A stretch of 64,000 nt of DNA from Rhodohalobacter sp. SW132 (GCF_003390325.1 NZ_QUOK01000001.1:248001-312000); one strand, 5' to 3'. Counted from the first letter of the stretch, positions 19,288-29,511 are shown. Program-made: numbers and translations. The notes: generated from the letters alone by a model not told the origin.

Positions 19288-21636
19288 ATGTCACAGTCAA
19301 TTCAAAAAAATAATAATGGGAATGGAGAGGATCGTAATGGATATGATCAAATCTCAACATTCTCAATCCCCAAACAGGACCAAAACGATGGTTTGGATCC
19401 GAAAACCATTGTATTTACAATTTTTCGGTATAAATGGTTAATTCTGCTGTTTTTGATTGCAGGGGGTACAGCCGCATGGTTTTACGCTGATACAATCACG
19501 CCTGAGTATCAAACCACAGGTACTCTTCTGATTAGTTCACCGGATAGAGGCGGCCAGAATGAACTTTCCAGAATCATCAATCAAACAACCGGAGGGACAA
19601 ATGCAACTCTTGCAAATGAAATGCAGATTATTCAATCCCGTTCGTTTGCCAGGCAGGTTGCAAGAAAACTGATGGAAGATGATGAGGTGGATATTAATGA
19701 ACTACCTGCTTTTTGGAGAGAAAGCGACGATGGTTCTGTTTATCAAAGGGAGTTGGAAGGCGTTGCAAATAGTATAAGAAGCGGGATTAAACTACAGTTA
19801 GTAAACCGGGATTCAGATATTATTGAAGTCAGTTATATAAGCGAATCTCCTGTCGAAACAGCGACTATGGTAAATGCTGCAATGAATGTATATGTTGAGC
19901 AGTCAACTGCCCAAAATCGGCAGGCTGCTGATTCCACGACAAGTTTTTTGGAAAGGGAAAGAGCTGAGCTGAAGAGCCGACTTGCAGAAGCTGAGCAAGA
20001 ACTGGAAAACTTTATGGATCGGACAGGGATAGTAAGGGTAGATAATCAGGCGACCTCTGCAGTAAACAGGCGAGAGCAAATTCGGGCAGAAATAGAAGAA
20101 GTACAGTTAGATCTTGAAGCTACAGAACTGGCCATCCAAAACCAGGAAGAAGAGCTCGAGCGTATCAGGCCAGGATTAATAAATGATTTTTCTGAAGCCA
20201 TTGCACCACGTATTCAGGGTTATCAGGAAACACTTCGTGAATATGAAAGGGAACGCTATCTGATCCTTTCAAACTATCCAAATGTACGGCAGCGGGAGGA
20301 ACCCCCTTCTAGGCTAAAGTTTTTAGACGAACAGATTGATGATCTTAAAGAAAGAATCGCGGAATTATCCTCTGAAATCTTCTCTGAAGAAGATGAATAT
20401 ATGGGGATGGAAACCGCCGAGCGGACCAGAATGGTTACCGATATTCAGAATCGGTTGGTAGAACTTCGACTACAAAAAAATCAGCAGGAGTCAAGAATTC
20501 AGGTCCTTGAAGAACGCCGAAGGGAAGCAGATGATAGTTTCCGCACACTGCCAAACGAGATGATTCAGCTTGTTCAACTTCAGAGAAATGTAGAAGAACA
20601 AGAACAGCTTTATCTGGATGTTTCAAGGCAGTATGCAGAAATGTCTACCTGGAGAGAAACCCGCTTTGGTAATGGCAGGATTATTGATTTAGCGACTGTA
20701 CCGGGCGGACCCATTAGCCCAAATAAAATTTTAATACTAATGATGGGTATTGTTCTCGCAGGTATGGTTGCAGGAGCTATCATCCTGGTAAGAGAATTCT
20801 TTGATAATACAATTTCAAGTATCGGTACGATTAAAACTCAGGATCTGCCAATGCTGGCGGCTATCCCTTCACTTAAGAAGATATCAGTGAAAAATGGAAA
20901 CGGCTCCGGTGATTATAAAGTGGGTAAAGGTAAGATTCCCAATGAAATGGTCCTGTTCAGAGATCGTTCTCACGTTATTTCTGAATCTATCCGGAGACTT
21001 AAAAATAATATCATTTTTCAAAACTCTGATAACATACCCAAAACAATAGCAATTACCAGTTCTGAAAAAGGTGAGGGTAAATCAACTATTGCGTGTAATC
21101 TGGCTATTGCTTTTGCAGACGAGGGTTACAAAACCCTGATGATCGATACAGACTTCAGACGGCCAAGAGTCCACACTCTGTTTGGCCTTCCTAATGAAAA
21201 AGGAATCAGTAACCTGGTAAAAGGCGATAGCGCTGCCTCAGAAATTATTCAGAGTTCAGAGATTAAATTCCTCAAAGTCATTTCCGCTGGTTCGAATATC
21301 CTGAGACCCGAATCTATCGTGAATGACAAAAAGTTTAATGAGTTTCTTGAGAAGATGGATAAACTGTTTGATGTAATAATTTTGGATACTCCTCCATTTG
21401 GTATTATCAGTGATTCTACTTCTCTGCTGAGAAAGGCAGATGCAACTGTGATGGTCGCTAAATACCGTAAAACAAATAAAGAAGTCTACATGCACACGCT
21501 GGATGAATTAAGGCGAATAAATGCAAATGTTTGCGGTATGGTGCTCAATGACTTTGAGCCTAAAAAAGATCCGGCATCCCATTATGGTTCAGGATATTAT
21601 AAGTCTTTATACGATGGGTATGGAGCGTATGCCTGA
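19288..21636 (+). CDS. Wzc-like polysaccharide co-polymerase / bacterial tyrosine kinase
   Basis: A 782-residue inner-membrane protein controlling polysaccharide chain length. A Wzz-type region begins with a helix at about residues 48-68, followed by a large periplasmic coiled-coil segment (about 200-450, rich in Glu/Arg heptads). A second helix lies near 490-510, preceded by the proline-rich 'PGGPISPNKILI'. The cytosolic BY-kinase domain has Walker A 'SSEKGEGKST' at 591-600, Walker A' 'TLMIDTDFRRPRVH' and Walker B 'VIILDTPP'. The tail has clustered tyrosines ('HYGSGYYKSLYDGYGAYA'), the usual autophosphorylation site. Family knowledge predicts cycling phosphorylation that governs capsule or exopolysaccharide assembly with the adjacent SLBB protein. 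Confidence 0.93.
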   Translation: MSQSIQKNNNGNGEDRNGYDQISTFSIPKQDQNDGLDPKTIVFTIFRYKWLILLFLIAGGTAAWFYADTITPEYQTTGTLLISSPDRGGQNELSRIINQTTGGTNATLANEMQIIQSRSFARQVARKLMEDDEVDINELPAFWRESDDGSVYQRELEGVANSIRSGIKLQLVNRDSDIIEVSYISESPVETATMVNAAMNVYVEQSTAQNRQAADSTTSFLERERAELKSRLAEAEQELENFMDRTGIVRVDNQATSAVNRREQIRAEIEEVQLDLEATELAIQNQEEELERIRPGLINDFSEAIAPRIQGYQETLREYERERYLILSNYPNVRQREEPPSRLKFLDEQIDDLKERIAELSSEIFSEEDEYMGMETAERTRMVTDIQNRLVELRLQKNQQESRIQVLEERRREADDSFRTLPNEMIQLVQLQRNVEEQEQLYLDVSRQYAEMSTWRETRFGNGRIIDLATVPGGPISPNKILILMMGIVLAGMVAGAIILVREFFDNTISSIGTIKTQDLPMLAAIPSLKKISVKNGNGSGDYKVGKGKIPNEMVLFRDRSHVISESIRRLKNNIIFQNSDNIPKTIAITSSEKGEGKSTIACNLAIAFADEGYKTLMIDTDFRRPRVHTLFGLPNEKGISNLVKGDSAASEIIQSSEIKFLKVISAGSNILRPESIVNDKKFNEFLEKMDKLFDVIILDTPPFGIISDSTSLLRKADATVMVAKYRKTNKEVYMHTLDELRRINANVCGMVLNDFEPKKDPASHYGSGYYKSLYDGYGAYA

Positions 21637-21718
21637 TGATCAATATTTTCCCGAATGTATTTTTTATAGAAAATGTCACGGGCTGAGACTAAACCTAAAT
21701 CACAGACAAGAATAGAAG

Positions 21719-22228
21719 ATGTACAGGCTTTTTTACGTAATTTCACTTAGTATTATTATATCATTATTTTGCAGTTTAAATGTATTTGCCCAACAACAAG
21801 CAGACCGATTCGTTCGGGTTGCTGAATTAGGCCAGCTGGTTGATTCTGTAAATGTATGGGGAGATGTAAATAGTGCCGGACGTTACCTGGTGCCAGAGGG
21901 TACCAATATACCTGAGCTAATATCCTATAGCCAGGGTTATAATACATTGCGTGGCAGGGAGGCTGAGTTAGATTGGTCCCAGGTTCATTTAGAGATTAAA
22001 GTGTCACGTTTAAATCAGGCGGAACAGTCCATGGAAGTAGTTTATTTTCGGTATCAATACCATGATGCTGAACCGGTGGAAATGTTTGATTTTATACTCC
22101 AGAACAACGATATCGTCACACTTCAACTCAGACGGAGCCCTTCATTAAGAGACTATGTGCAAGTGATTAGCTCTTCACTGGGGGCAGTTGCTACATCTTT
22201 ACTACTCATCGAACGACTGAGAGATTAA
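21719..22228 (+). CDS. Small secreted SLBB-domain protein, polysaccharide export associated
   Basis: 169 residues with a signal peptide (ending 'NVFAQQ'). Residues about 38-75 read 'LVDSVNVWGDVNSAGRYLVPEGTNIPELIS', matching the SLBB beta-grasp pattern 'v.V.GeV..PG.y.....tl.dli..AGG'. The C-terminus has a hydrophobic helix ('VISSSLGAVATSLLLI'). It lacks the Poly_export domain of Wza, so it is not the outer-membrane channel itself. Standing 82 bases after the BY-kinase gene, it probably works in the same export apparatus, but no biochemical role can be read from sequence. Confidence 0.7.
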   Translation: MYRLFYVISLSIIISLFCSLNVFAQQQADRFVRVAELGQLVDSVNVWGDVNSAGRYLVPEGTNIPELISYSQGYNTLRGREAELDWSQVHLEIKVSRLNQAEQSMEVVYFRYQYHDAEPVEMFDFILQNNDIVTLQLRRSPSLRDYVQVISSSLGAVATSLLLIERLRD

Positions 22229-22317
22229 ATCAGAATATTTATATTTCCGGTTGATGTACGTTCAATTTTCATTGTTAATTGGTAATATTGGGTGCATTTC
22301 TATTGTATTTTAAGGAG

Positions 22318-22346
22318 ATATCATGAAAAACTCAGTTTCATGATAT
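22318..22346. promoter_or_regulatory. Hairpin containing a six-codon mini-ORF upstream of the epimerase
   Basis: ATATCATGAAA (22318-22328) and TTTCATGATAT (22336-22346) form an 11-bp stem. AAGGAG (22312-22317) precedes an ATG (22323) that opens MKNSVS-stop inside the hairpin, 74 bases before the epimerase start. This could be a leader-type regulator or chance. Confidence 0.3.
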
Positions 22347-22419
22347 TTCAAAAATTCCGTTTAATCAGTACTTATAGCTTTTCAAGTATTTCCTTAATCA
22401 AAAGACATAAACAATACTC

Positions 22420-23379
22420 ATGAACTTATTGATAACCGGCGGAGCAGGCTTTATTGGCAGTAACCTGGTTGAACACTTTCTGAATAGAGATAATGTAAAT
22501 ATAGTTCGGGTATTGGATGATTTAAGTACAGGTAGTTACAATAATCTTCGTGAATTCGAAAAAAACCCCAAATTTGAATTTGTAAAAGGTTCCATCTGCG
22601 ATTATCAAACCTGTCTTGAAGCTTGTGATGGTATTGATAAAATTTCTCATCAGGCAGCCCTTGGATCTGTACCCCGTTCTATAGAAAATCCTATGCGAAC
22701 TACAGAGGTTAATGTGTTGGGTACGGTTAATATATTACATGCTGCTGCTGAGAAAAATGTGTCTCGAATTGTTTTGGCGTGTAGTTCGAGTACCTATGGC
22801 GATAGTGCTGATCTTCCAAAAGTTGAAGGTAATATTGGGAAGCCTCTCAGCCCATATGCGGTGAGTAAAGTATCGGTTGAGCAGTATGCAGAGGTGTTTA
22901 GTAAAGTATATGGGCTTACATTTATTGGTTTACGCTACTTTAATATTTTTGGGAAAAAACAGGATCCGGAAAATCCATATGCAGCAGTAATTCCAATTTT
23001 TTGTAAAGCTTACCTCGATGGTGTATCTCCAACTATCAATGGGGATGGTAAAACCACCCGGGATTTTACCCATGTTTCAAATGCTATTCAGGCAAATGAG
23101 CTTGCACTGACAACTGAAAAGAAGGAAGCTCTTAATGAAATCTACAATATCGCTTGCGGAGACCGTGTTTCATTAATGAATATGGTAGAAATTTTAGAAG
23201 AAATCAGCGGGAATGTAGTGAAGATTAATTACGGTCCGGAAAGGCCAGGTGATGTAAAACATTCACTGGCAGATATTAGTAAAGCGAGAGAACGTCTTGA
23301 CTATAATCCTGAAGTTTTTTTTAGGGAAGGACTTGAAAAGGCTTATCAGTACTATAAAAAGATTTACGATAAGCAATGA
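22420..23379 (+). CDS. NAD-dependent UDP-sugar epimerase (SDR family, WbpP-like)
   Basis: A 319-residue extended short-chain dehydrogenase/reductase. It starts with the Rossmann motif 'ITGGAGFIGSNLVEHF' and has Ser-Ser-Ser-Thr-Tyr at the active site ('CSSSTYGD'). The catalytic YxxxK is in 'SPYAVSKVSVEQYAEVF'. The substrate-side stretches 'GSVPRSIENP' and 'FNIFGKKQDPENPYAAVIP' resemble the UDP-GlcNAc C4-epimerase (WbpP/TviC) subgroup rather than GalE of central metabolism, so UDP-GlcNAc to UDP-GalNAc is the likely reaction. It is the last clear gene of the polysaccharide locus. Confidence 0.85.
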   Translation: MNLLITGGAGFIGSNLVEHFLNRDNVNIVRVLDDLSTGSYNNLREFEKNPKFEFVKGSICDYQTCLEACDGIDKISHQAALGSVPRSIENPMRTTEVNVLGTVNILHAAAEKNVSRIVLACSSSTYGDSADLPKVEGNIGKPLSPYAVSKVSVEQYAEVFSKVYGLTFIGLRYFNIFGKKQDPENPYAAVIPIFCKAYLDGVSPTINGDGKTTRDFTHVSNAIQANELALTTEKKEALNEIYNIACGDRVSLMNMVEILEEISGNVVKINYGPERPGDVKHSLADISKARERLDYNPEVFFREGLEKAYQYYKKIYDKQ

Positions 23380-23867
23380 GAATTTTATGTCATCTCTAAA
23401 GAGTTTTTAAAAAAGCGATACATACTATTTTCAATAGCCTGTCTTTAAATAAGTATTCGCAATAGTACTGGAGGGCTTTGCTGCAAAGAAATGCAATGTG
23501 CATAAACTGTGTAAACACAGATCATACATTAAGAGATTTTAACTGAGAAAAGAATACTGTAAGATCGGTTTTAGCTATATTAAATAAAAAACAGCTGTCC
23601 TAAACATATCAGATACTCGCTAAAAAGTCATGTTTTCGTTTCTTCAGGATCAGTTTTTTGCAGGTTTAAATCCGATCCCATTCTTTGTTATCGCTGAAGT
23701 TGCAGATTAATTTGCTGAGTCTCGAAGAAATTCTGTTTAAATCTTCGGTACAATCAGTGATAATCTGACACGGGAGTGAACCCTGCTGGACGAGAAACAG
23801 ATCAGATGATTTTCGCGATTTTAAATTTATTTGTTTTCGTTTATTGTTTTGGACCGTTGTGAAATAA
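23380..23867. other. 488-base gap without a recognised gene
   Basis: A+T-rich. A minus-strand frame (about 23666-23830) reads like the tail of a small helical protein ('ITDCTEDLNRISSRLSKLI') but lacks a credible start and ribosome binding site, so it may be a gene remnant. I see no terminator or tRNA. Confidence 0.3.
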
Positions 23868-23885
23868 ATGAATCTATTAATGGTT

Positions 23886-24257
23886 ATGGGAAAAAAATCT
23901 CTAATATTCACCATAGTTTTATTTGTAATAATAACTTTACCTCAGCATTCGAATGCACAGTATAAAGAGGCACTCCAGTTTGCAACACTTTCTCCAACCA
24001 TTATGGTTATCTATAGCAGTGAACTTGAACACTACCAGAAAAACCATTTTACACTAAGTACTATTGGATATCTTGGAAGCTATATTATCACAGATTCTAT
24101 TTGGAAATCGGCATTAATAGCACTTCTGCTGGGAGCTTCTAAAGAACTGATATATGACGGTCTAATGGGACGTGGAGAGCCTCTATGGGACGATATGAAG
24201 TGGAATACATTGGGTGTGTTTCAGGGAATAGGATTTACATTGTCGTTAAAAATCTGA
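23886..24257 (+). CDS. Small exported YfiM/DUF2279-like protein
   Basis: About 123 residues starting at ATG 23886; an in-frame ATG at 23868 adds six residues and is less natural before the signal peptide. The signal peptide ends 'PQHSNAQ'. The conserved pattern is 'LLGASKELIYDGLMGRGEPLWDDMKWNTLGV', the 'G..KE..D.....G...s..D...N..G' motif of small YfiM-type envelope proteins whose role is not known. Two hydrophobic stretches suggest it sits in or on a membrane. It is not clearly linked to its neighbours; the next gene is convergent. Confidence 0.5.
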   Translation: MGKKSLIFTIVLFVIITLPQHSNAQYKEALQFATLSPTIMVIYSSELEHYQKNHFTLSTIGYLGSYIITDSIWKSALIALLLGASKELIYDGLMGRGEPLWDDMKWNTLGVFQGIGFTLSLKI

Positions 24258-24310
24258 TTTTAAAATACGATTTTATGTATCTCCTTTATCAAATTGAATA
24301 TTCTTAAAAA

Positions 24311-24341
24311 GACCTCCAAGGTTTGGGAAGCCTTGGAGGTC
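24311..24341. repeat. CTCCAAGG-family palindrome, copy 1 (possible bidirectional terminator)
   Basis: GACCTCCAAGG (24311-24321) and CCTTGGAGGTC (24331-24341) form an 11-bp perfect inverted repeat between two convergent genes. It is related in core sequence to the elements at 26491 and 59195. Confidence 0.8.
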
Positions 24342-24347
24342 TCAACT

Positions 24348-25085
24348 TCAAGCTAACAACATCTTCGCGCCCGCAATCACCAGAACAATTGCCAGCATTA
24401 GTCGAATAAGTTTGGGGTCGGCCGTTTTCACTCCAAAACGTGAACCAAGATATCCCCCGATAAGAACGGGCAGGGCAAAGAGTGCCGCAGTTGACCAGAG
24501 GATCTCCGTAGTAAAAAGGTGACCGCCAAGGCCGCTTAGCGAGTTCATCAACACAAAGAGAGCTGAGACGGCCGCAATCTGACGAATCGTGCCCCATCCG
24601 AGAAAGAGGATCAGCGGACTGAGAAAAATTCCGCCTCCCACACCAACCAGGCCGGACAAAAAACCTATGCCGGCGCCGGATAATAGAGCTACGGGTATGT
24701 TGACGGGTCTCGGGTTGCCTTCATCATACTTCCAGTAGGTTTTGAAGATAATTGCCCCGGCCATGAGCAGCAGCACAGCGCCGACTATGATGAAAAAGAG
24801 ATCTATTTCAAGCTGCAGATACCCGCCGGCAAACGCTGCTGGAATGGAGGCAATGGCAAAAGGCCAAAAAAGCTTCCAGACAAAATATCCCTTTCGGCTG
24901 TAGTTAGTGAGCGCCACGGAAGAGACCAGGATGTTCAGGCAGAGAATGACCGGCACAAGTTCCGGCGAAAAGTATCCTGATATTGCAAGAACGGCCATAT
25001 ATCCGGATGCCCCGCCATGTCCTACCGAACTGTAGATGAAGGCGATGAGGAAAAAGAGAATGAAAAGGTAGATCGGCAGATCCAA
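24348..25085 (-). CDS. TauE/SafE-family membrane permease
   Basis: 245 residues, eight or so predicted helices. The N-terminal 'FLIAFIYSSVGHGGASGYMA' and the internal repeat 'GIGFLSGLVGVGGGIFLSPLILFLGW' are the paired glycine-rich signatures of the TauE/SafE (DUF81) family, exporters of sulfite, sulfoacetate and other anions. The specific substrate cannot be inferred. The apparent start is TTG at 25083-25085 because no ATG in frame precedes it. Its end lies 6 bases from the palindromic terminator. It is divergent from the molybdopterin genes, so the two may share a control region. Confidence 0.82.
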   Translation of the reverse strand: MDLPIYLFILFFLIAFIYSSVGHGGASGYMAVLAISGYFSPELVPVILCLNILVSSVALTNYSRKGYFVWKLFWPFAIASIPAAFAGGYLQLEIDLFFIIVGAVLLLMAGAIIFKTYWKYDEGNPRPVNIPVALLSGAGIGFLSGLVGVGGGIFLSPLILFLGWGTIRQIAAVSALFVLMNSLSGLGGHLFTTEILWSTAALFALPVLIGGYLGSRFGVKTADPKLIRLMLAIVLVIAGAKMLLA

Positions 25086-25251
25086 GCGTCCGGATGCATT
25101 TTGGTTAATTTTAACTGTCGAAAATAGAGAAATTGTGATCGTTTGGGAAATGCTGATATTTCCGGACTTATCCCTGTGGCTTGTTTGGTGCTTCTTCAGT
25201 TCATCGGTATATTATTTTAAATCAGCATTTTTGATCTGTTATCAGTCAGCT

Positions 25252-25503
25252 ATGAATCAAACCATATCGATCAAATACTTCAGCGTTTTATCAGAGATCA
25301 CCGGCAAACGTCAGGAAAAGCTTCCGATTAACGAAGGCGATACTCTCGATGATGTTCTTTCTTCAATTTCTGAGCGTTTTCCCGGAATTGAGAAATATCG
25401 TCCGCATATCCGTGCAGCGGTGAATCAAAACTACGAGGAGTTCGATTTCAAACCGAAACAGAACGATGAAATTGTATTCATCACACCGGTTTCTGGAGGT
25501 TGA
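25252..25503 (+). CDS. moaD: Molybdopterin synthase small subunit MoaD
   Basis: An 83-residue beta-grasp sulfur carrier. I start at ATG 25252 ('MNQTISIKYFSVLSEITGK'); an upstream open frame adds 39 hydrophobic residues unlike any MoaD. The protein ends 'ITPVSGG', the obligatory C-terminal Gly-Gly that is adenylated and thiocarboxylated before sulfur transfer to precursor Z. Its TGA overlaps the neighbouring moaA ATG region (TGATG at 25501-25505), implying coupled translation. It supplies molybdenum cofactor for the nitrate reductase of the island. Confidence 0.9.
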   Translation: MNQTISIKYFSVLSEITGKRQEKLPINEGDTLDDVLSSISERFPGIEKYRPHIRAAVNQNYEEFDFKPKQNDEIVFITPVSGG

Positions 25504-25508
25504 TGATT

Positions 25509-26480
<972 letters not shown>

Positions 26481-26490
26481 CTTGGTGAAT

Positions 26491-26523
26491 AACCCTCCAA
26501 GGGTTCAGAACCCTTGGAGGGTT
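26491..26523. repeat. CTCCAAGG-family palindrome, copy 2
   Basis: AACCCTCCAAGGGTT (26491-26505), loop CAG, AACCCTTGGAGGGTT (26509-26523): a perfect 15-bp inverted repeat in the 62-base gap between moaA and moaE. It is nearly identical to the element at 59195-59227. Confidence 0.92.
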
Positions 26524-26542
26524 TGGACTTGAAAATTTTCCT

Positions 26543-27007
26543 ATGAAGAATAACGAATCCATATTTATCGATGTACAGCAAGAGACACTCAACCTCCAAA
26601 AGGCCTCCGATTTTGTAAATCATCCGGAAGCGGGTGCTGTGAATCTATTTGTTGGCACAACACGTAATCATCACGACGGGAAGAGGGTAATTGAACTCTA
26701 TTACGACTGTTACAGGGAGATGGCGATTAAGGAGCTGCGAAAAATAGCGGAGAAAATGCTCGAAAAGCACGACCTCAAACGAATCTGGATCACACACCGG
26801 ACCGGATTAGTGCCGATCGGGGAAGCTTCGATTATTTTGGCCGTTAGTTCTGCCCACCGTAAAAACGCTTTTGAGGCCACAGCCGAAGCGATGGAGCTTA
26901 TAAAAAAAGAGGTGCCAATCTGGAAAAAAGAGCGGTTTGGGGATGAAACCGTGTGGAAGGAGGAGAAGCTGATTGAGAACGACGGGGAAGGTAAAGGGGA
27001 GAAGTGA
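26543..27007 (+). CDS. moaE: Molybdopterin synthase catalytic subunit MoaE
   Basis: A 154-residue cytosolic enzyme that receives sulfur from MoaD thiocarboxylate to make molybdopterin. Signatures include 'GAVNLFVGTTRNHHDGKRV', 'LYYDCYREMAIKELRKIAEK', 'RIWITHRTGLVPIGEASI' and 'VPIWKKERFGDETVWKE' (active-site Lys pair). Its separation from moaA by a perfect palindromic repeat, rather than the tight overlap seen for moaD-moaA, suggests a repeat inserted within the operon. The C-terminus is extended by a short charged tail. Confidence 0.94.
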   Translation: MKNNESIFIDVQQETLNLQKASDFVNHPEAGAVNLFVGTTRNHHDGKRVIELYYDCYREMAIKELRKIAEKMLEKHDLKRIWITHRTGLVPIGEASIILAVSSAHRKNAFEATAEAMELIKKEVPIWKKERFGDETVWKEEKLIENDGEGKGEK

Positions 27008-27199
27008 AAAGTCACTATTTAGACAGTGTTTCGCTGTGCGCAGAAACGACTTTTTGTCTATTATCTTGATGAATACCTACGGCACATTGCTTTCCAAGAG
27101 TTAAATGAATCACAAACTTGCGTATGTAGTGAGGGTAACCTGAATAGCGTTGATGATATGCCTAGGTTGCGCCTTATTATACCCGAATAAATCAATCCA

Positions 27200-28171
27200 A
27201 TGAAAGCGATACTACTAAAGGAGTACGGATTGCCGGATGTTCTTGAGATCGGTGAAGCTGAAAACCCTGTTCCGAATGACGAGGAAGTTTTGGTGAGAAT
27301 TCACTCAGCATCGATCAATGATTGGGACTGGGGAATAGTCAGGGGTAAACCATTTGTGATTCGTCTGTTTTTCGGTCTGGCAAAGCCAAAAATAAACATT
27401 CCTGGTGTAGACATTTCAGGGAAAATTGAAGCAGTTGGCGGTAACGTGAGGTCCTTTAACATCGGTGATGAGATATACTGTGATCTGTCGGAATGCGGAT
27501 GTGGCGGATTTGCCGAATACGTTTGCGTGCCTGAAAAAGACTTGTCTAAAAAACCTTCTAATATAAGTCATAATGATGCCTCTGCTCTGCCGCATGCCGG
27601 ATTACTCGCTCTTCAGGGACTGGTGGGGAAGGGAAAGGTAAAATCCGGACAGAGTGTGCTGATCAATGGTGCCGGTGGCGGTGTCGGAACCCTGGGAATT
27701 CAAATCCTGAAACCGTATGGGGTAAAGGTGACCGGCGTTGACAGCGGCGAAAAACTCGGTTTGATGACATCGCTGGGATTTGACAGCGTGGTCGATTATA
27801 AAAAAGCGGACTTTACCGATACCGGAGAAAAATATGACCTTATCCTTGATACAAAATCAAACAGATCCTTGTTTAAATACGCGCGATCTCTCAAGAAAAA
27901 TGGCGCCTATATCACCGTTGGTGGATCGATGTATAGGTTGTTAGAGGTTGCATTGTTAGGTTCACTCATATCACTTTTTACCGGTAAAAAGCTGAGCGTA
28001 CTCATTCATCAGCCAAATAAAGGTCTAGATCAGATTTCCAGACTTGTGGAAGAGGGACAAATAAAACCGGTTGTGGATGGCCCCTACGGATTTGATAAAA
28101 TCCCTGAGTTGATTCAGTATTTCGGTGAGGGCAGGCATTTGGGAAAGATCGTCGTTGAAATTGAAAAATAA
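27200..28171 (+). CDS. NAD(P)-dependent medium-chain alcohol dehydrogenase/quinone oxidoreductase-like protein
   Basis: 323 residues. The N-terminal GroES-like half begins 'MKAILLKEYGLPDVLEIGEAENPVPNDEEVLVRI' and includes 'GVDISGKIEAVGGNVRSFNIGDEIY'. The Rossmann half has 'INGAGGGVGTLGIQILKPYG'. The catalytic-zinc ligands of true alcohol dehydrogenases are not in place, so this is the zinc-independent quinone-oxidoreductase-like class (COG0604). The physiological substrate is unknown. It lies between moaE and the nap region but nothing ties it to either. Confidence 0.82.
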   Translation: MKAILLKEYGLPDVLEIGEAENPVPNDEEVLVRIHSASINDWDWGIVRGKPFVIRLFFGLAKPKINIPGVDISGKIEAVGGNVRSFNIGDEIYCDLSECGCGGFAEYVCVPEKDLSKKPSNISHNDASALPHAGLLALQGLVGKGKVKSGQSVLINGAGGGVGTLGIQILKPYGVKVTGVDSGEKLGLMTSLGFDSVVDYKKADFTDTGEKYDLILDTKSNRSLFKYARSLKKNGAYITVGGSMYRLLEVALLGSLISLFTGKKLSVLIHQPNKGLDQISRLVEEGQIKPVVDGPYGFDKIPELIQYFGEGRHLGKIVVEIEK

Positions 28172-28194
28172 TGCCCCACAATAAAATCTGTAGT

Positions 28195-29511
28195 TCAAAA
28201 AGTGAATTCGGCCTGGAACCATAATTTGCTTGTGCCGGGAAGAGTGCTGCTTCCCCGAAAATCGGCGTATTTTATCAAAAAGCTGAGATTTTCGCTGATC
28301 TGCTTGCTGAGGGATGCATTCAATTCTCTTCCCAAATAGTCACCTGATTCGTCGCCGTAAAACCAGTGGTGTTTAGCAAGCATTGCCAAATCCCACGGAA
28401 GCTGTGTGGACGCATAGATATTCAAATCCCTGAGTCCGCCGGCCGGTGTTGACAAGAAAAGATCACTCCAGCCCTGAAATGCGTGTAGAGTGGCCAATGG
28501 TGTTTGAAATGAGACGTCTGAATCACTTCCCAATACCTCTATCGCGACCCCGGCCCTGCCGATATTTCGCTTGACAACGCTTATATCGGTCAGTGAATAA
28601 TCTGCAGAAAAGTCCATCGGATTGTTGCCGCTGTTTTGCTGAAGTGCATAGGACCCGGTATAGAGAAGTGAAAGATCATCGGTTAAACCTACCGTGCCGT
28701 TCACTCTGAACCCAACCGTTCGGGAAGACAATGCCGGCTGATTCTCAAAATCGAGGGAGTATAAAAAAGCGGTGAGCGTGCTGCCGGGTACGAGTTCACT
28801 GTAGGTCAGATTTGCAACATGTGAGTCGGATGTGAATATTCCCGCCGGGTGGGAGGGGCCAAAAACACGGTTTACCTGCCAGATGTAGCTATACTCAAGT
28901 TTCAGATTCTCCACACCGAAAGAGGTATTGAGTGTAGCAGCATCAAAGGTTTGTTCGTTCTGTCTCCATCCAACATTGCCGACAAATCGTGCGCTGCTGT
29001 GAATCACTCTCTGACGCCCGATCCGTACCATCAGATCGATGGAGCTTTCCTGGAACTGAGCATATAACTGGTTCATCACGGTCATTCGCGGGTCGGCAAT
29101 CGCAGCTCTGTCGGGCTGATTATTTAAACCGGCCGCGTTGTAGGTTTCCCGGCTGATCGGACGGAGATCTAAAAATTCGGCATAGGCGGAGATTCCATTC
29201 AGTGGCTGTGTGCTGTACCCAAGACGCAGGCGGTTGGTGACTGCAAAAGCATCCCTGGCAGCATCCGTTTGGACCAGCTCCGAGCGGAGACGATTATTCA
29301 GATGAATGCTTCCCCCGGTAATGGCTCTGATCAGCCTGTTCCCATTTTCCTGTTGAGCTGATGAAGGAGCTGAATCAGCGTGCTGAACGGATTGAAGTGA
29401 ATCAGAAGCAACCGGGGGATCGGGTGACATTGTGGGAATGGCGCTCAAGCTTGATGTACAAATTGTAATTGCGAATACTGAGATGAGAACGTTCCGAAAG
29501 CAAATTTTCAT
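28195..29511 (-). CDS. Outer-membrane beta-barrel porin, alginate-export-like
   Basis: 438 residues with a signal peptide (ending about 'SSLSA'), a Ser/Gln-rich linker to about residue 55, then alternating amphipathic strands. It ends in 'LWFQAEFTF', the C-terminal aromatic expected of a barrel handled by Bam. The patterns 'NRLRLGYSTQPLNGISAYAEFLD' and 'DLMVRIGRQRVIHSSARFVGNVGWRQNEQTFDA' are those of the Alginate_exp family of porins. Placed next to the periplasmic nitrate reductase genes, it might serve anion entry, but that is only positional inference. It is separated from them by a 292-base gap with an inverted repeat. Confidence 0.72.
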   Translation of the reverse strand: MKICFRNVLISVFAITICTSSLSAIPTMSPDPPVASDSLQSVQHADSAPSSAQQENGNRLIRAITGGSIHLNNRLRSELVQTDAARDAFAVTNRLRLGYSTQPLNGISAYAEFLDLRPISRETYNAAGLNNQPDRAAIADPRMTVMNQLYAQFQESSIDLMVRIGRQRVIHSSARFVGNVGWRQNEQTFDAATLNTSFGVENLKLEYSYIWQVNRVFGPSHPAGIFTSDSHVANLTYSELVPGSTLTAFLYSLDFENQPALSSRTVGFRVNGTVGLTDDLSLLYTGSYALQQNSGNNPMDFSADYSLTDISVVKRNIGRAGVAIEVLGSDSDVSFQTPLATLHAFQGWSDLFLSTPAGGLRDLNIYASTQLPWDLAMLAKHHWFYGDESGDYLGRELNASLSKQISENLSFLIKYADFRGSSTLPGTSKLWFQAEFTF

